DNA of 64,000 nt, from positions 186,001-250,000 of the forward strand of contig NZ_JFZB01000001.1 in the NCBI RefSeq assembly GCF_000740785.1, written 5' to 3'. Origin of the DNA: Paenirhodobacter enshiensis (lineage in GTDB: Bacteria > Pseudomonadota > Alphaproteobacteria > Rhodobacterales > Rhodobacteraceae). Below, piece by piece: positions 31,454-42,690 of this stretch (position 1 is its first letter; each line of letters opens with the position of its first letter). Made by a program: the position numbers and the translations under genes. Under the pieces are notes generated by a model. The model worked only from the letters and a program-made list of their open reading frames with translations. It ran no database searches and had not been told where the DNA came from.

Positions 31454-31514
31454 TGGCCCGCCCCGTTTCGCGGACCGGCGCCCCGATCCGTCCGTCTTCC
31501 GAAAGGCCCGCGCC

Positions 31515-32099
31515 ATGATCTTCGCTCGTTCCTCGCTCCGCCGTGCTAAGGCCCTCGGACTGCGCGCCCTTCCCCTGTGCGCCCTGATCTCCGGCGCGAC
31601 CCCCGCCCTCGCCTTCGACGAGGCGGACCGGCTGGCCGTTCTCGCCCGGGCCGACAGCTACGAGACGGCGGTGGCGCACCGCGATTATTCGGTCTTCGTC
31701 GATGCGGTGCCGCCGCGGCTGCTGTCGGCGCTGGCCCTGCGCAGCAACATGGACAGCGACACGCTGAAGCAGGCGATGCGCGTGCAGGTGAGCGAGGCGA
31801 TGGCGGGGGTGACGCTCGACGATTTCGATCTGCAGACCGGCGCGATGACCACCGGCGACACCCGCACCGGACGGCCTTACGCGCTGATCCCGACGCTGAC
31901 CACCATCGCCCAGGACGGCGCCGCCCCGGCCCCGGTGCGGACGGTGACCCTTGCGATGAAGGACGGCGGAGCATGGTATCTGGTGCGCCTTGACGGGCCC
32001 GAACAGGCGGCGGCATTGCGCGCCGCCTATGACGATTTCAGCGATGTCGCTCTGGAGGCCGCCTCCCCCGCCCCCTCTGGCGCGGCACCTGCCCCCTGA
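31515..32099 (+). CDS. Exported protein of unknown function
   Basis: Protein of 194 aa with a clear signal peptide (RRAKALGLRALPLCALISG, cleavage after TPALA, about residue 33). The mature part begins FDEADRLAVLARADSYETAV and has the look of an NTF2-like or DUF4440-like periplasmic domain: it predicts helices followed by a curved sheet (TVTLAMKDGGAWYLVRLDG). The C terminus is Ala/Pro-rich. I do not recognise a named family. It is followed 88 nt later by another envelope-related gene in the same direction. Confidence 0.65.
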   Translation: MIFARSSLRRAKALGLRALPLCALISGATPALAFDEADRLAVLARADSYETAVAHRDYSVFVDAVPPRLLSALALRSNMDSDTLKQAMRVQVSEAMAGVTLDDFDLQTGAMTTGDTRTGRPYALIPTLTTIAQDGAAPAPVRTVTLAMKDGGAWYLVRLDGPEQAAALRAAYDDFSDVALEAASPAPSGAAPAP

Positions 32100-32187
32100 A
32101 GGCCGCGGCCGGTCTGGGCAATCCACGCAGATTGACCCTCCGGCCGGTTCCGCTATCCTTTCTCCGCCGTACAAACCCAGGGCCCGG

Positions 32188-33207
32188 ATGACCGCTCTTC
32201 CCCAATACGTCAGGCTCGAATCCCCCGGCCTGTGGCGCGACAGCCTCGACGCGCAACGCCGCGAGGTGATCGTGGTGTTCGGCGACGCGACGCTGATGCT
32301 GGCGGATGCGCGCTCGGCGATCCCGCTGACGCACTGGTCTCTGGCGGCACTGATCCGGCGCAATCCCGGGCGCAAGCCGGCGATCTTCGCGCCCTCCGAC
32401 GACCCCGGCGAGATCCTCGAGATCGCCGACGAGGACATGATCGGCGCAATCGAGAAGGTGCTGTCGGCCATCGAGTCGGGGCGCCCCCACCCGGGCCGGC
32501 TGCGCGGCTGGCTCACCGGGACGATCATCGTGGCGATCCTCGCGGGGATTGCCCTGTGGCTGCCGTCGGGGCTGATCAATCAGGCGGCGCGCGTCGCCAC
32601 CGACACCCGGCGCCAGGACGTCGGCCGCGCCATCCTGGCCGACATGACGCGCTATACCGGCGCCGTCTGTCACTCGACGGCGGGCGATGCCGCGCTTGGC
32701 GTTCTGGCCGAACGTCTGCCCGGCGAGAATCTGACCATCGCCATCGTGCCACGCGGGCTGAAGGACGGCGGACGGATGCTGCCGGGCAACGTCGTGGCGA
32801 TCGGCCGGCGCACCCTGAGCGGCCCCGACACGCCCGAGGCCGTCGCCGGCGCCGTCGTCGCCACCGAGGCCGCCGCAGCCGGACTCGATCCGTTCCTCGA
32901 TTTCATGAAATGGGCCGGTGCGCGGGCAGCGCTGCAACTGCTGGTGACTGGCGATCTGCCGCGCGGGGTGACGCGCGATTACGGCAAGGTTGTTCTCGAC
33001 ACCCCGGCCCCGGCCGTCGCGCCCGAGGTGCTGCTGAGCGCCTTCCGCGCCGCGAACCTGTCCTCGACGCCCTATGCCTACATGACCGACCCCTCGGGCG
33101 AAAGCGTGCTGCCGCTGATCGAGGCCGACCCGTTCAAGGGCAAGCCCGCCCCCGTCGCCGTGCTGAAAGATGCGCAGTGGCACGCGCTGAAGGCGATCTG
33201 CGACTGA
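32188..33207 (+). CDS. Membrane protein with M48-like domain lacking HExxH
   Basis: Protein of 339 aa: N-terminal cytoplasmic domain (1-105), one TM (about 108-130, TGTIIVAILAGIALWLPSGL), then a periplasmic domain. Residues 180-245 resemble the core of M48 metallopeptidases (IAIVPRGL, MLPGNVVAIGRRTLSGPDTPEAVAGAVVATE), but the zinc motif HExxH is replaced by TEAAA (226-230), so no protease activity is expected. This similarity is my reading and is weak. Otherwise I know no function. It probably follows the exported protein upstream in one transcript. Confidence 0.6.
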   Translation: MTALPQYVRLESPGLWRDSLDAQRREVIVVFGDATLMLADARSAIPLTHWSLAALIRRNPGRKPAIFAPSDDPGEILEIADEDMIGAIEKVLSAIESGRPHPGRLRGWLTGTIIVAILAGIALWLPSGLINQAARVATDTRRQDVGRAILADMTRYTGAVCHSTAGDAALGVLAERLPGENLTIAIVPRGLKDGGRMLPGNVVAIGRRTLSGPDTPEAVAGAVVATEAAAAGLDPFLDFMKWAGARAALQLLVTGDLPRGVTRDYGKVVLDTPAPAVAPEVLLSAFRAANLSSTPYAYMTDPSGESVLPLIEADPFKGKPAPVAVLKDAQWHALKAICD

Positions 33208-33208
33208 G

Positions 33209-33231
33209 CCGGGCCGGGTGCCGCGGCCCGG
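33209..33231. terminator. GC hairpin between convergent genes
   Basis: CCGGGCC (33209-33215) and GGCCCGG (33225-33231) pair across a 9-nt loop between the convergent M48-like and SPOR genes. No T-run. Confidence 0.4.
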
Positions 33232-33256
33232 TCGCTGTCCGCCCCCTCGCTAACTC

Positions 33257-34327
33257 TTAACGCAACATCGCCGCGCCGAACCCGCAGCCGCGGATTGCGG
33301 CCAGCGCCTTCTCCGCCCGCGCAGCCTCGAACGGGCCGGCCAGCACGGCCGTCAGCTCGCCGCCATTGCGCAGGTGCAGCTTCTGCGTTGCGACCGGCAT
33401 CCGCAGCGCATGAAGCGCCGAGCGCGCCCGCTCGACATTCGCGGCAGAGCCGAACGCACCGAGCTGGACATAGCAGCGTGACGCATCGGCGCAGCGCCCG
33501 ACCGGAGCATCGCCCTTGCCCGCCTCGTGCCGCTTCGGCGCCGGACGCGCATCGCCCGTTCTGGGGGATTTGCCGACCTCGTCCGGCCTGGCCTTCGGCA
33601 GCACCGGAGCCGGCGCCTCCCCCGCCCCGGCCGGGGCCTCGGCATCAGCCGGAGCCGGAACCTCGATCTGCGGTGCGCCGGAGGTCGTTTCGGCCGTCGG
33701 ATCCGCGGGCGATGCCGCCTGCGGGTTCCCCGCCTCGGGCGGTGCCGCCTGAGGAGCGGCGGGTTCGGATGCTGCGGGTTCCGGAGCGGCGGGTTCCGGA
33801 GCGGCGGGTTCCGGAGCAACGGGATCCTCCGCCGCGACATCGGCAGCCGCGGGCTGTTCGCTGGCCTCGGGTGCAGTCTCCGCCGGAGCGGCGGGCGCGG
33901 GTTCAGGCGCAGCAGAGTCCGCCACCGCCGGCTCTGTCGCTGCGGGCTCCTCGACAGGCACCGGTTCCGGAGCCGGAGCAGCGGGTTCGGCCACCGGGGC
34001 GGGCTCGGCCGGAACCGTCGCCGCCTCGGACGGAGTCCCGGCCTGCGGCTGCGCTACCGTGACCCCCGCGGCCAGCCCCGAGACCGTCAGCCCCTCGACA
34101 TGTGCGCCGTTCAGGAAGCCCACCGGGTCCGCGGTCGGCGCGCCGCAGCGCAGGATGCTGCGCCCGTCCGACAGCACGTAACGCTCGGCGGTCTCGGGGC
34201 TGTTCGGGCAGGAGGTGGCGGCGCCGGGCACCGTCTCGATCCGCACGATCTCGACCGGCGTTTCGGCTTTCAGGCCGGTCGCCATCGTCAGGGTCATCGT
34301 CATTGCCATCAGGGTCTTGGTGCGCAT
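33257..34327 (-). CDS. Exported SPOR-domain protein with Ala/Pro/Glu-rich linker
   Basis: Protein of 356 aa. The signal peptide (MRTKTLMAMTMTLTMATGLKA) is followed by a short domain with a cysteine pair (CPNSPETAERYVLSDGRSIL then RC), a long low-complexity Pro/Ala/Glu linker (about residues 75-255) containing repeated PEPAA, and a C-terminal SPOR domain (CYVQLGAFGSAANVERARSAL). SPOR domains bind denuded peptidoglycan at the septum. The ATG at 34327 gives the best signal peptide; 34342 is an in-frame alternative. It follows upp on the same strand with a gap of about 75 nt. Confidence 0.82.
   Translation of the reverse strand: MRTKTLMAMTMTLTMATGLKAETPVEIVRIETVPGAATSCPNSPETAERYVLSDGRSILRCGAPTADPVGFLNGAHVEGLTVSGLAAGVTVAQPQAGTPSEAATVPAEPAPVAEPAAPAPEPVPVEEPAATEPAVADSAAPEPAPAAPAETAPEASEQPAAADVAAEDPVAPEPAAPEPAAPEPAASEPAAPQAAPPEAGNPQAASPADPTAETTSGAPQIEVPAPADAEAPAGAGEAPAPVLPKARPDEVGKSPRTGDARPAPKRHEAGKGDAPVGRCADASRCYVQLGAFGSAANVERARSALHALRMPVATQKLHLRNGGELTAVLAGPFEAARAEKALAAIRGCGFGAAMLR
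33746..33820 (-). repeat. 15-bp tandem repeats in the SPOR protein linker
   Basis: Copies of GGGTTCCGGAGCGGC at 33776-33790 and 33791-33805, a third at 33806-33820 with changes, and a degenerate copy before them. They encode the repeating PEPAA linker. Confidence 0.8.
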
Positions 34328-34404
34328 CCCGCCAACCGTCATTTTCCGCGGCCTTCCGTCTTGCGAGGCACGCGCCCCATGGCGCGGCCCCGTTGCGTTT
34401 CGTC

Positions 34405-35037
34405 CTATTTCGTGCCGAACATGCGGTCGCCCGCGTCGCCGAGGCCGGGCACGATGTAACCGTGATCGTTCAGCTTCTCGTCGATGGAAGCGGTGACGAT
34501 CGGCACATCCGGATGCTCGGCGCGCATGTGGGCGATGCCCTCGGGCGCGGCCAGCAGGCACAGGAAGAGGATGTTCTTCGCGCCCTGTTCCTTCAGCAGC
34601 CGAACCGCCGCGGCCGAGCTGTTGCCCGTCGCCAGCATCGGATCGACCACGATCACCATCCGTTCGTCCAGAAGCGGCGGCACCTTGCAGTAATATTGCA
34701 CCGGCTGCAGCGTCTCGGGGTCGCGATACATGCCCACGAAACCGACCCGCGCGGCGGGAATCAGTTCGAGAATCCCGTCGAGCAGCCCGTTGCCCGCCCG
34801 CAGGATCGAAATCAGCGCGAGCTTCTTGCCCTCGAGCGTGGGAGCGTCCATCTCGCAGATCGGCGTCTCGATCCGCTTCGTCGTCAGTTCGAGGCCACGC
34901 GTCACCTCATAGGCGAGCAGCAGGCTGATCTCGCGCAGAAGCTGGCGGAACTCGGCCGTCGAGGTCTGCTTCTCGCGCATGATCGTCAGCTTGTGCTGCA
35001 CCAGCGGGTGGTTCACCACCGTCACGAATTCGTCCAT
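34405..35037 (-). CDS. upp: Uracil phosphoribosyltransferase
   Basis: Converts uracil and PRPP to UMP, 210 aa. It begins [20 protein letters not shown], has the PRPP loop [18 protein letters not shown], and ends with the uracil-binding [17 protein letters not shown]. It is the last gene of cdd-deoA-deoB-upp, so uracil released by the upstream enzymes is recaptured. Confidence 0.97.
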   Translation of the reverse strand: MDEFVTVVNHPLVQHKLTIMREKQTSTAEFRQLLREISLLLAYEVTRGLELTTKRIETPICEMDAPTLEGKKLALISILRAGNGLLDGILELIPAARVGFVGMYRDPETLQPVQYYCKVPPLLDERMVIVVDPMLATGNSSAAAVRLLKEQGAKNILFLCLLAAPEGIAHMRAEHPDVPIVTASIDEKLNDHGYIVPGLGDAGDRMFGTK

Positions 35038-35064
35038 TGCCCGTTCCTGTCCCTGTCCCGTCCG

Positions 35065-36297
35065 TCAATCCAGAAAGCTGCGCCCCGGCCCCGCGGGGGC
35101 CAGTCCCAGATGCGCCGCGACCGAGGCCGCGATATCCACATAACCCACCTGACCCACGGGTTTCAAACCCAAGCCGCAGCCAAGCACCGGAACCCGTTCC
35201 CGGGTGTGGTCGGTGCCCGCGAAGGTCGGGTCATTGCCGTGGTCGGCGGTGAAGATCGCGAGGTCTCCGGGGCCAAGCGCCGCCATGAACGCCCCGGCCT
35301 CGGCGTCGAACCATTCGAGCGCGCGGGCATAGCCCGAAACGTCGCGCCGGTGGCCCCAAAGGCTGTCGAATTCGACGAAATTCGCGAAGGTCAGGCTGCC
35401 CGGTTCCGCCTCGGTCGCCAGGCGGCGCAGATGCCCCATCAGCGCCGCGTCGTCCGGGCCCTTGAGCAGATGGTCGATGCCGCGATGGCTGAAGATGTCG
35501 CCGATCTTGCCGATGGCATGGGTGACATGGCCCTCGGCCTGCGCGCGGTCGAGCAGCGTCGGCGCGGGCGGGGCCATGGCGAAATCGCGCCGGTTCGGGG
35601 TGCGCACGAAGGCGCCCGGCCGGCCGGTGAACGGGCGCGCGATCACCCGCCCGACGCGCATCGCGTGCAGCTCGGGCGCGATGGCGCGGCACAGTTTCAG
35701 CAGCCGGTTCAGCCCGAAGGCCTGCTCATGCGCGGCGATCTGCACCACGCTGTCGGCCGAGGTGTAGCAGATCGGCCAGCCGGTGCGCAGATGCTCGGCC
35801 CCCAGCCGCTCGACGATCTCGGTGCCGGAGGCATGGCAATTGCCGAGAACCCCTTCCGTGCCCGCCGCGCGCGCGATCCGGGCGATCAGATCGGCGGGCA
35901 GGCTGTTTTCGCGCTCGGGGAAATAATGCCAGTCCCAGGGCAGCGGGACGCCGGCGATCTCCCAATGCCCGGACGGCGTGTCCTTGCCGCGCGACACTTC
36001 CGTCGCCGCCCCCCACAGCCCTTCCGGTCGCGCGCCGAGGCCGGGTGCGTTGAGGCCCGAGGCCAGCCCGATCGCCGCGCCGAGGCCCAGCCGGTCGAGG
36101 TTCGGCATCTGCAACGGCCCGGTCCGGCCGACCTCGGCCCGGCCGGCGGCGCAGGCCTCGGCGATATGGCCGATGGTGTTGGCGCCGGCGTCGGGCACGC
36201 GGGCGCCGGTTTCGGCATCGGCGTTGAAAAAGGCACCGGCATCGGGCGCGCCGCCGATCCCGGCACTGTCGAGCACGATCAGAAAGGCACGGGTCAA
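35065..36297 (-). CDS. deoB: Phosphopentomutase (TTG start)
   Basis: Interconverts (deoxy)ribose 1-phosphate and 5-phosphate, 410 aa. Metal-binding motifs of the alkaline phosphatase superfamily are present: LDSAGIGGAPDA, GKDTPSGHWEI, and TADHGNDPTFAGTDHTRE. The start is TTG at 36297, overlapping the deoA stop (TTGA), with GGAGGAG spaced five bases upstream; the ATG in between is out of frame. It links nucleoside phosphorolysis by DeoA to pentose metabolism. Confidence 0.95.
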   Translation of the reverse strand: MTRAFLIVLDSAGIGGAPDAGAFFNADAETGARVPDAGANTIGHIAEACAAGRAEVGRTGPLQMPNLDRLGLGAAIGLASGLNAPGLGARPEGLWGAATEVSRGKDTPSGHWEIAGVPLPWDWHYFPERENSLPADLIARIARAAGTEGVLGNCHASGTEIVERLGAEHLRTGWPICYTSADSVVQIAAHEQAFGLNRLLKLCRAIAPELHAMRVGRVIARPFTGRPGAFVRTPNRRDFAMAPPAPTLLDRAQAEGHVTHAIGKIGDIFSHRGIDHLLKGPDDAALMGHLRRLATEAEPGSLTFANFVEFDSLWGHRRDVSGYARALEWFDAEAGAFMAALGPGDLAIFTADHGNDPTFAGTDHTRERVPVLGCGLGLKPVGQVGYVDIAASVAAHLGLAPAGPGRSFLD

Positions 36298-37616
36298 GGC
36301 ATCTCCTCCGGCCCGATGCGGTCATGGATCAGAGGCGGCTCCTCGGGCTGGTCGTCGGTGATGTCATAGGCGGAAAGGATCGCGGCCACGGCGCGCGCGG
36401 CCTCGTCGTCGTTCCGGGCGTGAACCAGCGCGAGGGGCTCACCCTCGGCCATCTCCTCGGCGATCACGGCAAGGCCGCTCAGCCCGACGGAGGGGTTGAT
36501 GCGGTCGCCCGCGCGCATCCGCCCGCCGCCGAGGCGCACCACCGCCTCGCCGAGCGCGCGGGTGTCAATACGCGCGACGAAGCCCGCGCGCGGGCAAGGC
36601 ACCGGGACGATGACGGGCGAGGCCGGCAGCCGGTCGGGGTAGCGCTCGACGAAATCCGCCGGGCCGCCAAGCGCCGCGACCATGCGGCCGAACACCTCGG
36701 CGGCGCGCCCCGAGCTCAGCACGGCGTCGATCATCTCGGCCCCGTCGTCCATGTCATCGGCAATCCCGGCAAGCATCAGCGCCTCGCCGCCAAGCGCCGC
36801 GGTCACGTCCCACAGCGCTTCGTTCACGGCAGATCCCGTCAGCGTCTCCATCGCTTCGAGCACCTCGAGCGCATTGCCCGCCGAATGGCCGAGGCTCTGG
36901 CTCATGTCGGTGATGAGCGCAGACGTCGGGCAACCGGCGCCATTCGCCGTCGAGACCAGCGCCTGCGCGAGACCCCGCGCCGCCTCCATCCCCGGCAACA
37001 GCGCACCCGACCCCACCTTGACGTCAAGCACCAGCCCGCCGAGCCCGGCCGCGAGCTTCTTCGACAGGATCGAGGCGGTAATCAGATCGAGGCTCTCGAC
37101 CGCGCCCGAGACATCGCGGATCGCGTAAAGCCGGCGGTCGGCCGGGGCGATGCGCTCGCTCGCGCCGACGATGGCGCAGCCGACATCGCCGACAATGCGG
37201 CGCAGGCGTTCGACATCGACACCGCTGCGATAGCCCGGGATCGCCTCCAGCTTGTCGAGCGTGCCGCCGGTGTGACCGAGCCCGCGCCCCGAGATCATCG
37301 GCACATAGGCGCCGCAGGCCGCGAGCGCCGGCGCGAGCAGCAGCGACACCGAATCGCCCACCCCCCCGGTCGAATGCTTGTCGAGCACCGGCCCCGGCAG
37401 ATCCCAGCTCAGCACCTCGCCCGAATCGCGCATCGCGCCGGTCAGCGCCACCCGCCCCGCCCCGTCGAGGCCGCGCAGCAGCACCGCCATGGCGAAAGCC
37501 CCCGCCTGCGCGTCCGAGACCTGATCGCCCGCCAGACCGCGTGCGAACCACTCGGCCGCCTCGGGACTGAGTCCGCGGCCGTCGCGCACCGCGGCGATGA
37601 CGCTGCGTGCGTCCAT
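36294..37616 (-). CDS. deoA: Thymidine phosphorylase
   Basis: Phosphorolyses thymidine and deoxyuridine to base plus deoxyribose 1-phosphate, 440 aa. Conserved features are DKHSTGGVGDSVSL (phosphate and base binding), YVPMISGRGLGHTGGTLDKLEAI and GSGALLPGM in a KVGSGA motif. It starts one base after the cdd stop and overlaps deoB, so the operon is tightly coupled. Confidence 0.96.
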   Translation of the reverse strand: MDARSVIAAVRDGRGLSPEAAEWFARGLAGDQVSDAQAGAFAMAVLLRGLDGAGRVALTGAMRDSGEVLSWDLPGPVLDKHSTGGVGDSVSLLLAPALAACGAYVPMISGRGLGHTGGTLDKLEAIPGYRSGVDVERLRRIVGDVGCAIVGASERIAPADRRLYAIRDVSGAVESLDLITASILSKKLAAGLGGLVLDVKVGSGALLPGMEAARGLAQALVSTANGAGCPTSALITDMSQSLGHSAGNALEVLEAMETLTGSAVNEALWDVTAALGGEALMLAGIADDMDDGAEMIDAVLSSGRAAEVFGRMVAALGGPADFVERYPDRLPASPVIVPVPCPRAGFVARIDTRALGEAVVRLGGGRMRAGDRINPSVGLSGLAVIAEEMAEGEPLALVHARNDDEAARAVAAILSAYDITDDQPEEPPLIHDRIGPEEMP

Positions 37617-37617
37617 G

Positions 37618-38040
37618 TCAGACCTTGCTCATGTGGCCCGCATCGAAGCGGCCCGGCAGAAGCGCGCCGATGGTGGTGTGGAATTCCTTGCCCTCGGTGG
37701 TGGCCAGAACGACCGGCGTGTCGGGCGCACCGAATTCGGCGAGCTTCTGGCGGCAGCCGCCGCAGGGCGGCACGGGTTCGGGGCTGTCGGCGATCACAGC
37801 GACGGCGGTAAGCCGGGTTTCGCCGGCCGCGCACATCGCCGCGATGGCGCCCGCCTCGGCGCAAGTGCCCTCGGGGTAAGCGACATTCTCGACGTTGACG
37901 CCGCGATAGACCGTGCCCGAGGCACCGCGCACCGCCGCCCCCACCTTGAACCGCGAATAGGGCGCATAGGCGTTTTCGCGCACCGCGCGCGCCGTATCGA
38001 GCAGCGCGGCAGGGGCAAGCGGATCAAGGGAAACGGGCAT
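37618..38040 (-). CDS. cdd: Cytidine deaminase
   Basis: Zinc enzyme deaminating cytidine and deoxycytidine, 140 aa. The zinc motifs TCAEAGAIAAM (CAE) and PPCGGCRQ (PCxxC) are complete, and YSRFKVGAAV lies near the N terminus. It is the first gene of cdd-deoA-deoB-upp; deoC and purine nucleoside phosphorylase are not in the operon. The promoter lies in the 276-nt region shared with divergent maeB. Confidence 0.96.
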   Translation of the reverse strand: MPVSLDPLAPAALLDTARAVRENAYAPYSRFKVGAAVRGASGTVYRGVNVENVAYPEGTCAEAGAIAAMCAAGETRLTAVAVIADSPEPVPPCGGCRQKLAEFGAPDTPVVLATTEGKEFHTTIGALLPGRFDAGHMSKV

Positions 38041-38280
38041 CGGGCTCTCCGGTCAGAGGTGCGGAATCGGCGGATACGCTCCGCGACCCCCGGCACGAAA
38101 TGGTCGTCACGGGTGACTTAGCGAAACGGGCGACTTCACGAGACTGTGCGCCGCCCGCCGCGCCGATGCAAGCGCGCCGCGGCCCGCTGGCGCGGCAGAC
38201 TGCGCACCACAGCCCGGTCACGCGCTTGTCACGGCGGCCCGGCAGAAAAACCCGGGCCACCCTTCCCCTGCGGGCAAAGA

Positions 38281-38305
38281 TGGTTTAGCGTTAAACCAGT
38301 TTTTT
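38281..38305 (+). promoter_or_regulatory. Inverted repeat with T-run just upstream of maeB
   Basis: TGGTTTA-gcgt-TAAACCA (38281-38298) followed by T6 (38300-38305) and the Shine-Dalgarno GGAGGT. It could be an operator at the promoter or a leader attenuator hairpin; it lies only 19 nt from the start codon. Confidence 0.45.
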
Positions 38306-38316
38306 GGGAGGTCCCT

Positions 38317-40590
<2,274 letters not shown>

Positions 40591-40635
40591 CCGGCCGGCT
40601 GTTGCCGTCATCGGGGCCGCACGCCGGCCCCTTGC

Positions 40636-40676
40636 GCCCGCTCCGTCCCGCAATCGGGACAGGGCGGGCGTTTTTT
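40636..40676 (+). terminator. Rho-independent terminator after maeB
   Basis: GCCCGCTCCGTCCCG / CGGGACAGGGCGGGC with a caat loop (40636-40669) and small internal mismatches, then T6 at 40671-40676. Confidence 0.9.
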
Positions 40677-40677
40677 G

Positions 40678-40717
40678 TTCCGCAAAACGGAAGAAAGCCA
40701 TCGCAATAATGTTGCGA
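40678..40717. promoter_or_regulatory. Two dyads upstream of prpE
   Basis: TTCCG-caaaa-CGGAA (40678-40692) and TCGCAA-taatg-TTGCGA (40701-40717), 48-87 nt ahead of the prpE start in an AT-rich patch. Candidate operator(s) for control by short-chain acyl-CoA metabolism. Confidence 0.45.
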
Positions 40718-40764
40718 AATGGAACTCCTTCGCCTTAGATGATTTCATGGAGGAGGAGGATCAC

Positions 40765-42657
40765 ATGACTTACAAGGACGTCTATGCGGCGTGGCAGCAA
40801 GACCCGGACAGGTTCTGGATGCAGGCGGCCGAGGCGATCGACTGGGTTAAGAGGCCGTCGAAGGCTTTGTTCGACGACCGCGCCCCGTTCTACGAGTGGT
40901 TCCGCGACGCGAAGGTGAATGCGTGCTGGAACGCCGTCGACCGCCACGTCGAGAACGGCATGGGCGATTACATCGCGCTTGAGCACGTCAGCCCGGTCAC
41001 GCATTCGACCAAGGGCATCACTTACCGCGAGCTGCGCGACCGGGTGGCCTCGCTTGCCGGGGCGCTGCGCGCCAAGGGGATCGAGAAGGGCGACCGTGTG
41101 ATCATCTACATGCCGATGATCCCCGAGGCGGTGATGGCGATGCTGGCCTGCGCGCGGCTTGGCGCGGTGCATTCGGTGGTGTTCGGCGGATTTGCCGCGA
41201 ACGAGCTGGCCGTGCGCATCGACGACTGCACGCCGAAGGCGATCATCGCGGCGTCTTGCGGCATCGAGCCGGACCGGATCGTGCATTACAAGCCGCTTCT
41301 CGATGCCGCGATCGAGCAGGCCGCCCACAAGCCCGAGTTTTGCGTGATCTACCAGCGCGATCAGGAGGTCGCCCGGCTGGAAGAGGGACGCGACGTCGCC
41401 TGGCACACCTTCCAGTATGGCGTCGAACCCGCCGAATGCGTGCCGGTCGAGGGCAATCATCCGGCCTATATCCTCTATACCTCGGGCACCACGGGCCAGC
41501 CCAAGGGCGTGGTGCGCGACACCGCGGGGCATCTGGTGGCGCTCGCCTGGACGATGCCGAACATCTACAACATCGGGCCGGGGGAACGGTTCTGGGCGGC
41601 CTCGGACGTGGGTTGGGTCGTCGGGCACAGCTATATCTGCTACGCGCCGCTGATCGCCGGGGCGACCTCGATCGTATACGAGGGCAAGCCCGTCGGCACG
41701 CCGCATCCGGGCGTGTTCTGGCGCACGATCCAGAACTACCGGGTGAAAAGCTTCTTCACCGCGCCGACCGCGCTGCGCGCGATCAAGCGCGAGGATCCGA
41801 ACGGCGAATGGATCAAGCGCTACAAACTTCACGCGTTGCAGGGCCTGTATCTGGCCGGCGAACGTGCCGACCCCGATACCGTGAAATGGGCCGAGGAGCA
41901 CCTTGGCGTGCCGGTGGTCGACCACTGGTGGCAGACCGAGACCGGCTGGGCCATCGCGGCCAATCCCCTCGGGATCGAGCGGCTGCCGATCAAGCCCGGA
42001 AGCCCCTCGGTGCCGATGCCCGGCTATGACGTGCAGGTGCTTGACGAGGGGGGACAACCCATCGGGCGCAACACGCTCGGCGCCATCGCGATCAAACTGC
42101 CCCTGCCCCCCGGCACCCTGCCGACGCTGTGGCACGCCGAAGAACGGTTCCGCAAATCCTACCTCGACCACTTCCCGGGGTATTACGAAACGGGCGACGC
42201 GGGCTACATCGACGACGACGGCTATATCTACATCATGGCCCGCACCGATGACGTGATCAACGTCGCGGGTCACCGGCTGTCCACGGGCGCGATGGAAGAG
42301 GTGCTGTCCTCGCACCCCGATGTCGCCGAATGCGCGGTGATCGGGGCGGCGGATGCGCTGCGCGGTCAGCTGCCGGTCGGTTTCCTGTGTCTGAAGCGCG
42401 GCACCACCAAGACCGAGGATCAGGTGATCGCCGAATGCGTCGCGCTGATGCGTGCCAAGATCGGCCCCGTCGCCGCCTTCCGCAAAGCCGTGGTGGTGGA
42501 ACGTCTGCCGAAGACGCGCTCGGGCAAGATCCTGCGTGCCACCATGGTCAAGATCGCCGATGGTCAGCCGTTCAAACCGCCGGCGACGATCGACGATCCG
42601 GCGATCCTCGACGAGATCGCGGCAGCCCTGAAAACCATCGGCTATCCCGCTGCCTGA
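40765..42657 (+). CDS. prpE: Propionyl-CoA synthetase (acyl-CoA synthetase, PrpE-like)
   Basis: AMP-forming ligase activating propionate (possibly also acetate or acrylate), 630 aa. An N-terminal ACAS domain (AAEAIDWVKRPSKALF) precedes the AMP-binding signature YILYTSGTTGQPKGVVRD, the GWAIAANP-type acyl pocket (WWQTETGW), and the C-terminal catalytic lysine in LPKTRSGKILR. The length and the opening fit PrpE better than Acs. GGAGGAGGA sits ahead of the ATG at 40765. Separated from maeB by a terminator; it has its own promoter. Confidence 0.92.
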   Translation: MTYKDVYAAWQQDPDRFWMQAAEAIDWVKRPSKALFDDRAPFYEWFRDAKVNACWNAVDRHVENGMGDYIALEHVSPVTHSTKGITYRELRDRVASLAGALRAKGIEKGDRVIIYMPMIPEAVMAMLACARLGAVHSVVFGGFAANELAVRIDDCTPKAIIAASCGIEPDRIVHYKPLLDAAIEQAAHKPEFCVIYQRDQEVARLEEGRDVAWHTFQYGVEPAECVPVEGNHPAYILYTSGTTGQPKGVVRDTAGHLVALAWTMPNIYNIGPGERFWAASDVGWVVGHSYICYAPLIAGATSIVYEGKPVGTPHPGVFWRTIQNYRVKSFFTAPTALRAIKREDPNGEWIKRYKLHALQGLYLAGERADPDTVKWAEEHLGVPVVDHWWQTETGWAIAANPLGIERLPIKPGSPSVPMPGYDVQVLDEGGQPIGRNTLGAIAIKLPLPPGTLPTLWHAEERFRKSYLDHFPGYYETGDAGYIDDDGYIYIMARTDDVINVAGHRLSTGAMEEVLSSHPDVAECAVIGAADALRGQLPVGFLCLKRGTTKTEDQVIAECVALMRAKIGPVAAFRKAVVVERLPKTRSGKILRATMVKIADGQPFKPPATIDDPAILDEIAAALKTIGYPAA

Positions 42658-42664
42658 CCCCCCG

Positions 42665-42690
42665 CCGCGGCCCGGACCCCCGGGCCGCGG
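42665..42690 (+). terminator. Strong GC hairpin after prpE
   Basis: CCGCGGCCCGG (42665-42675) pairs perfectly with CCGGGCCGCGG (42680-42690), starting 7 nt after the prpE stop. No T-run. Confidence 0.6.
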
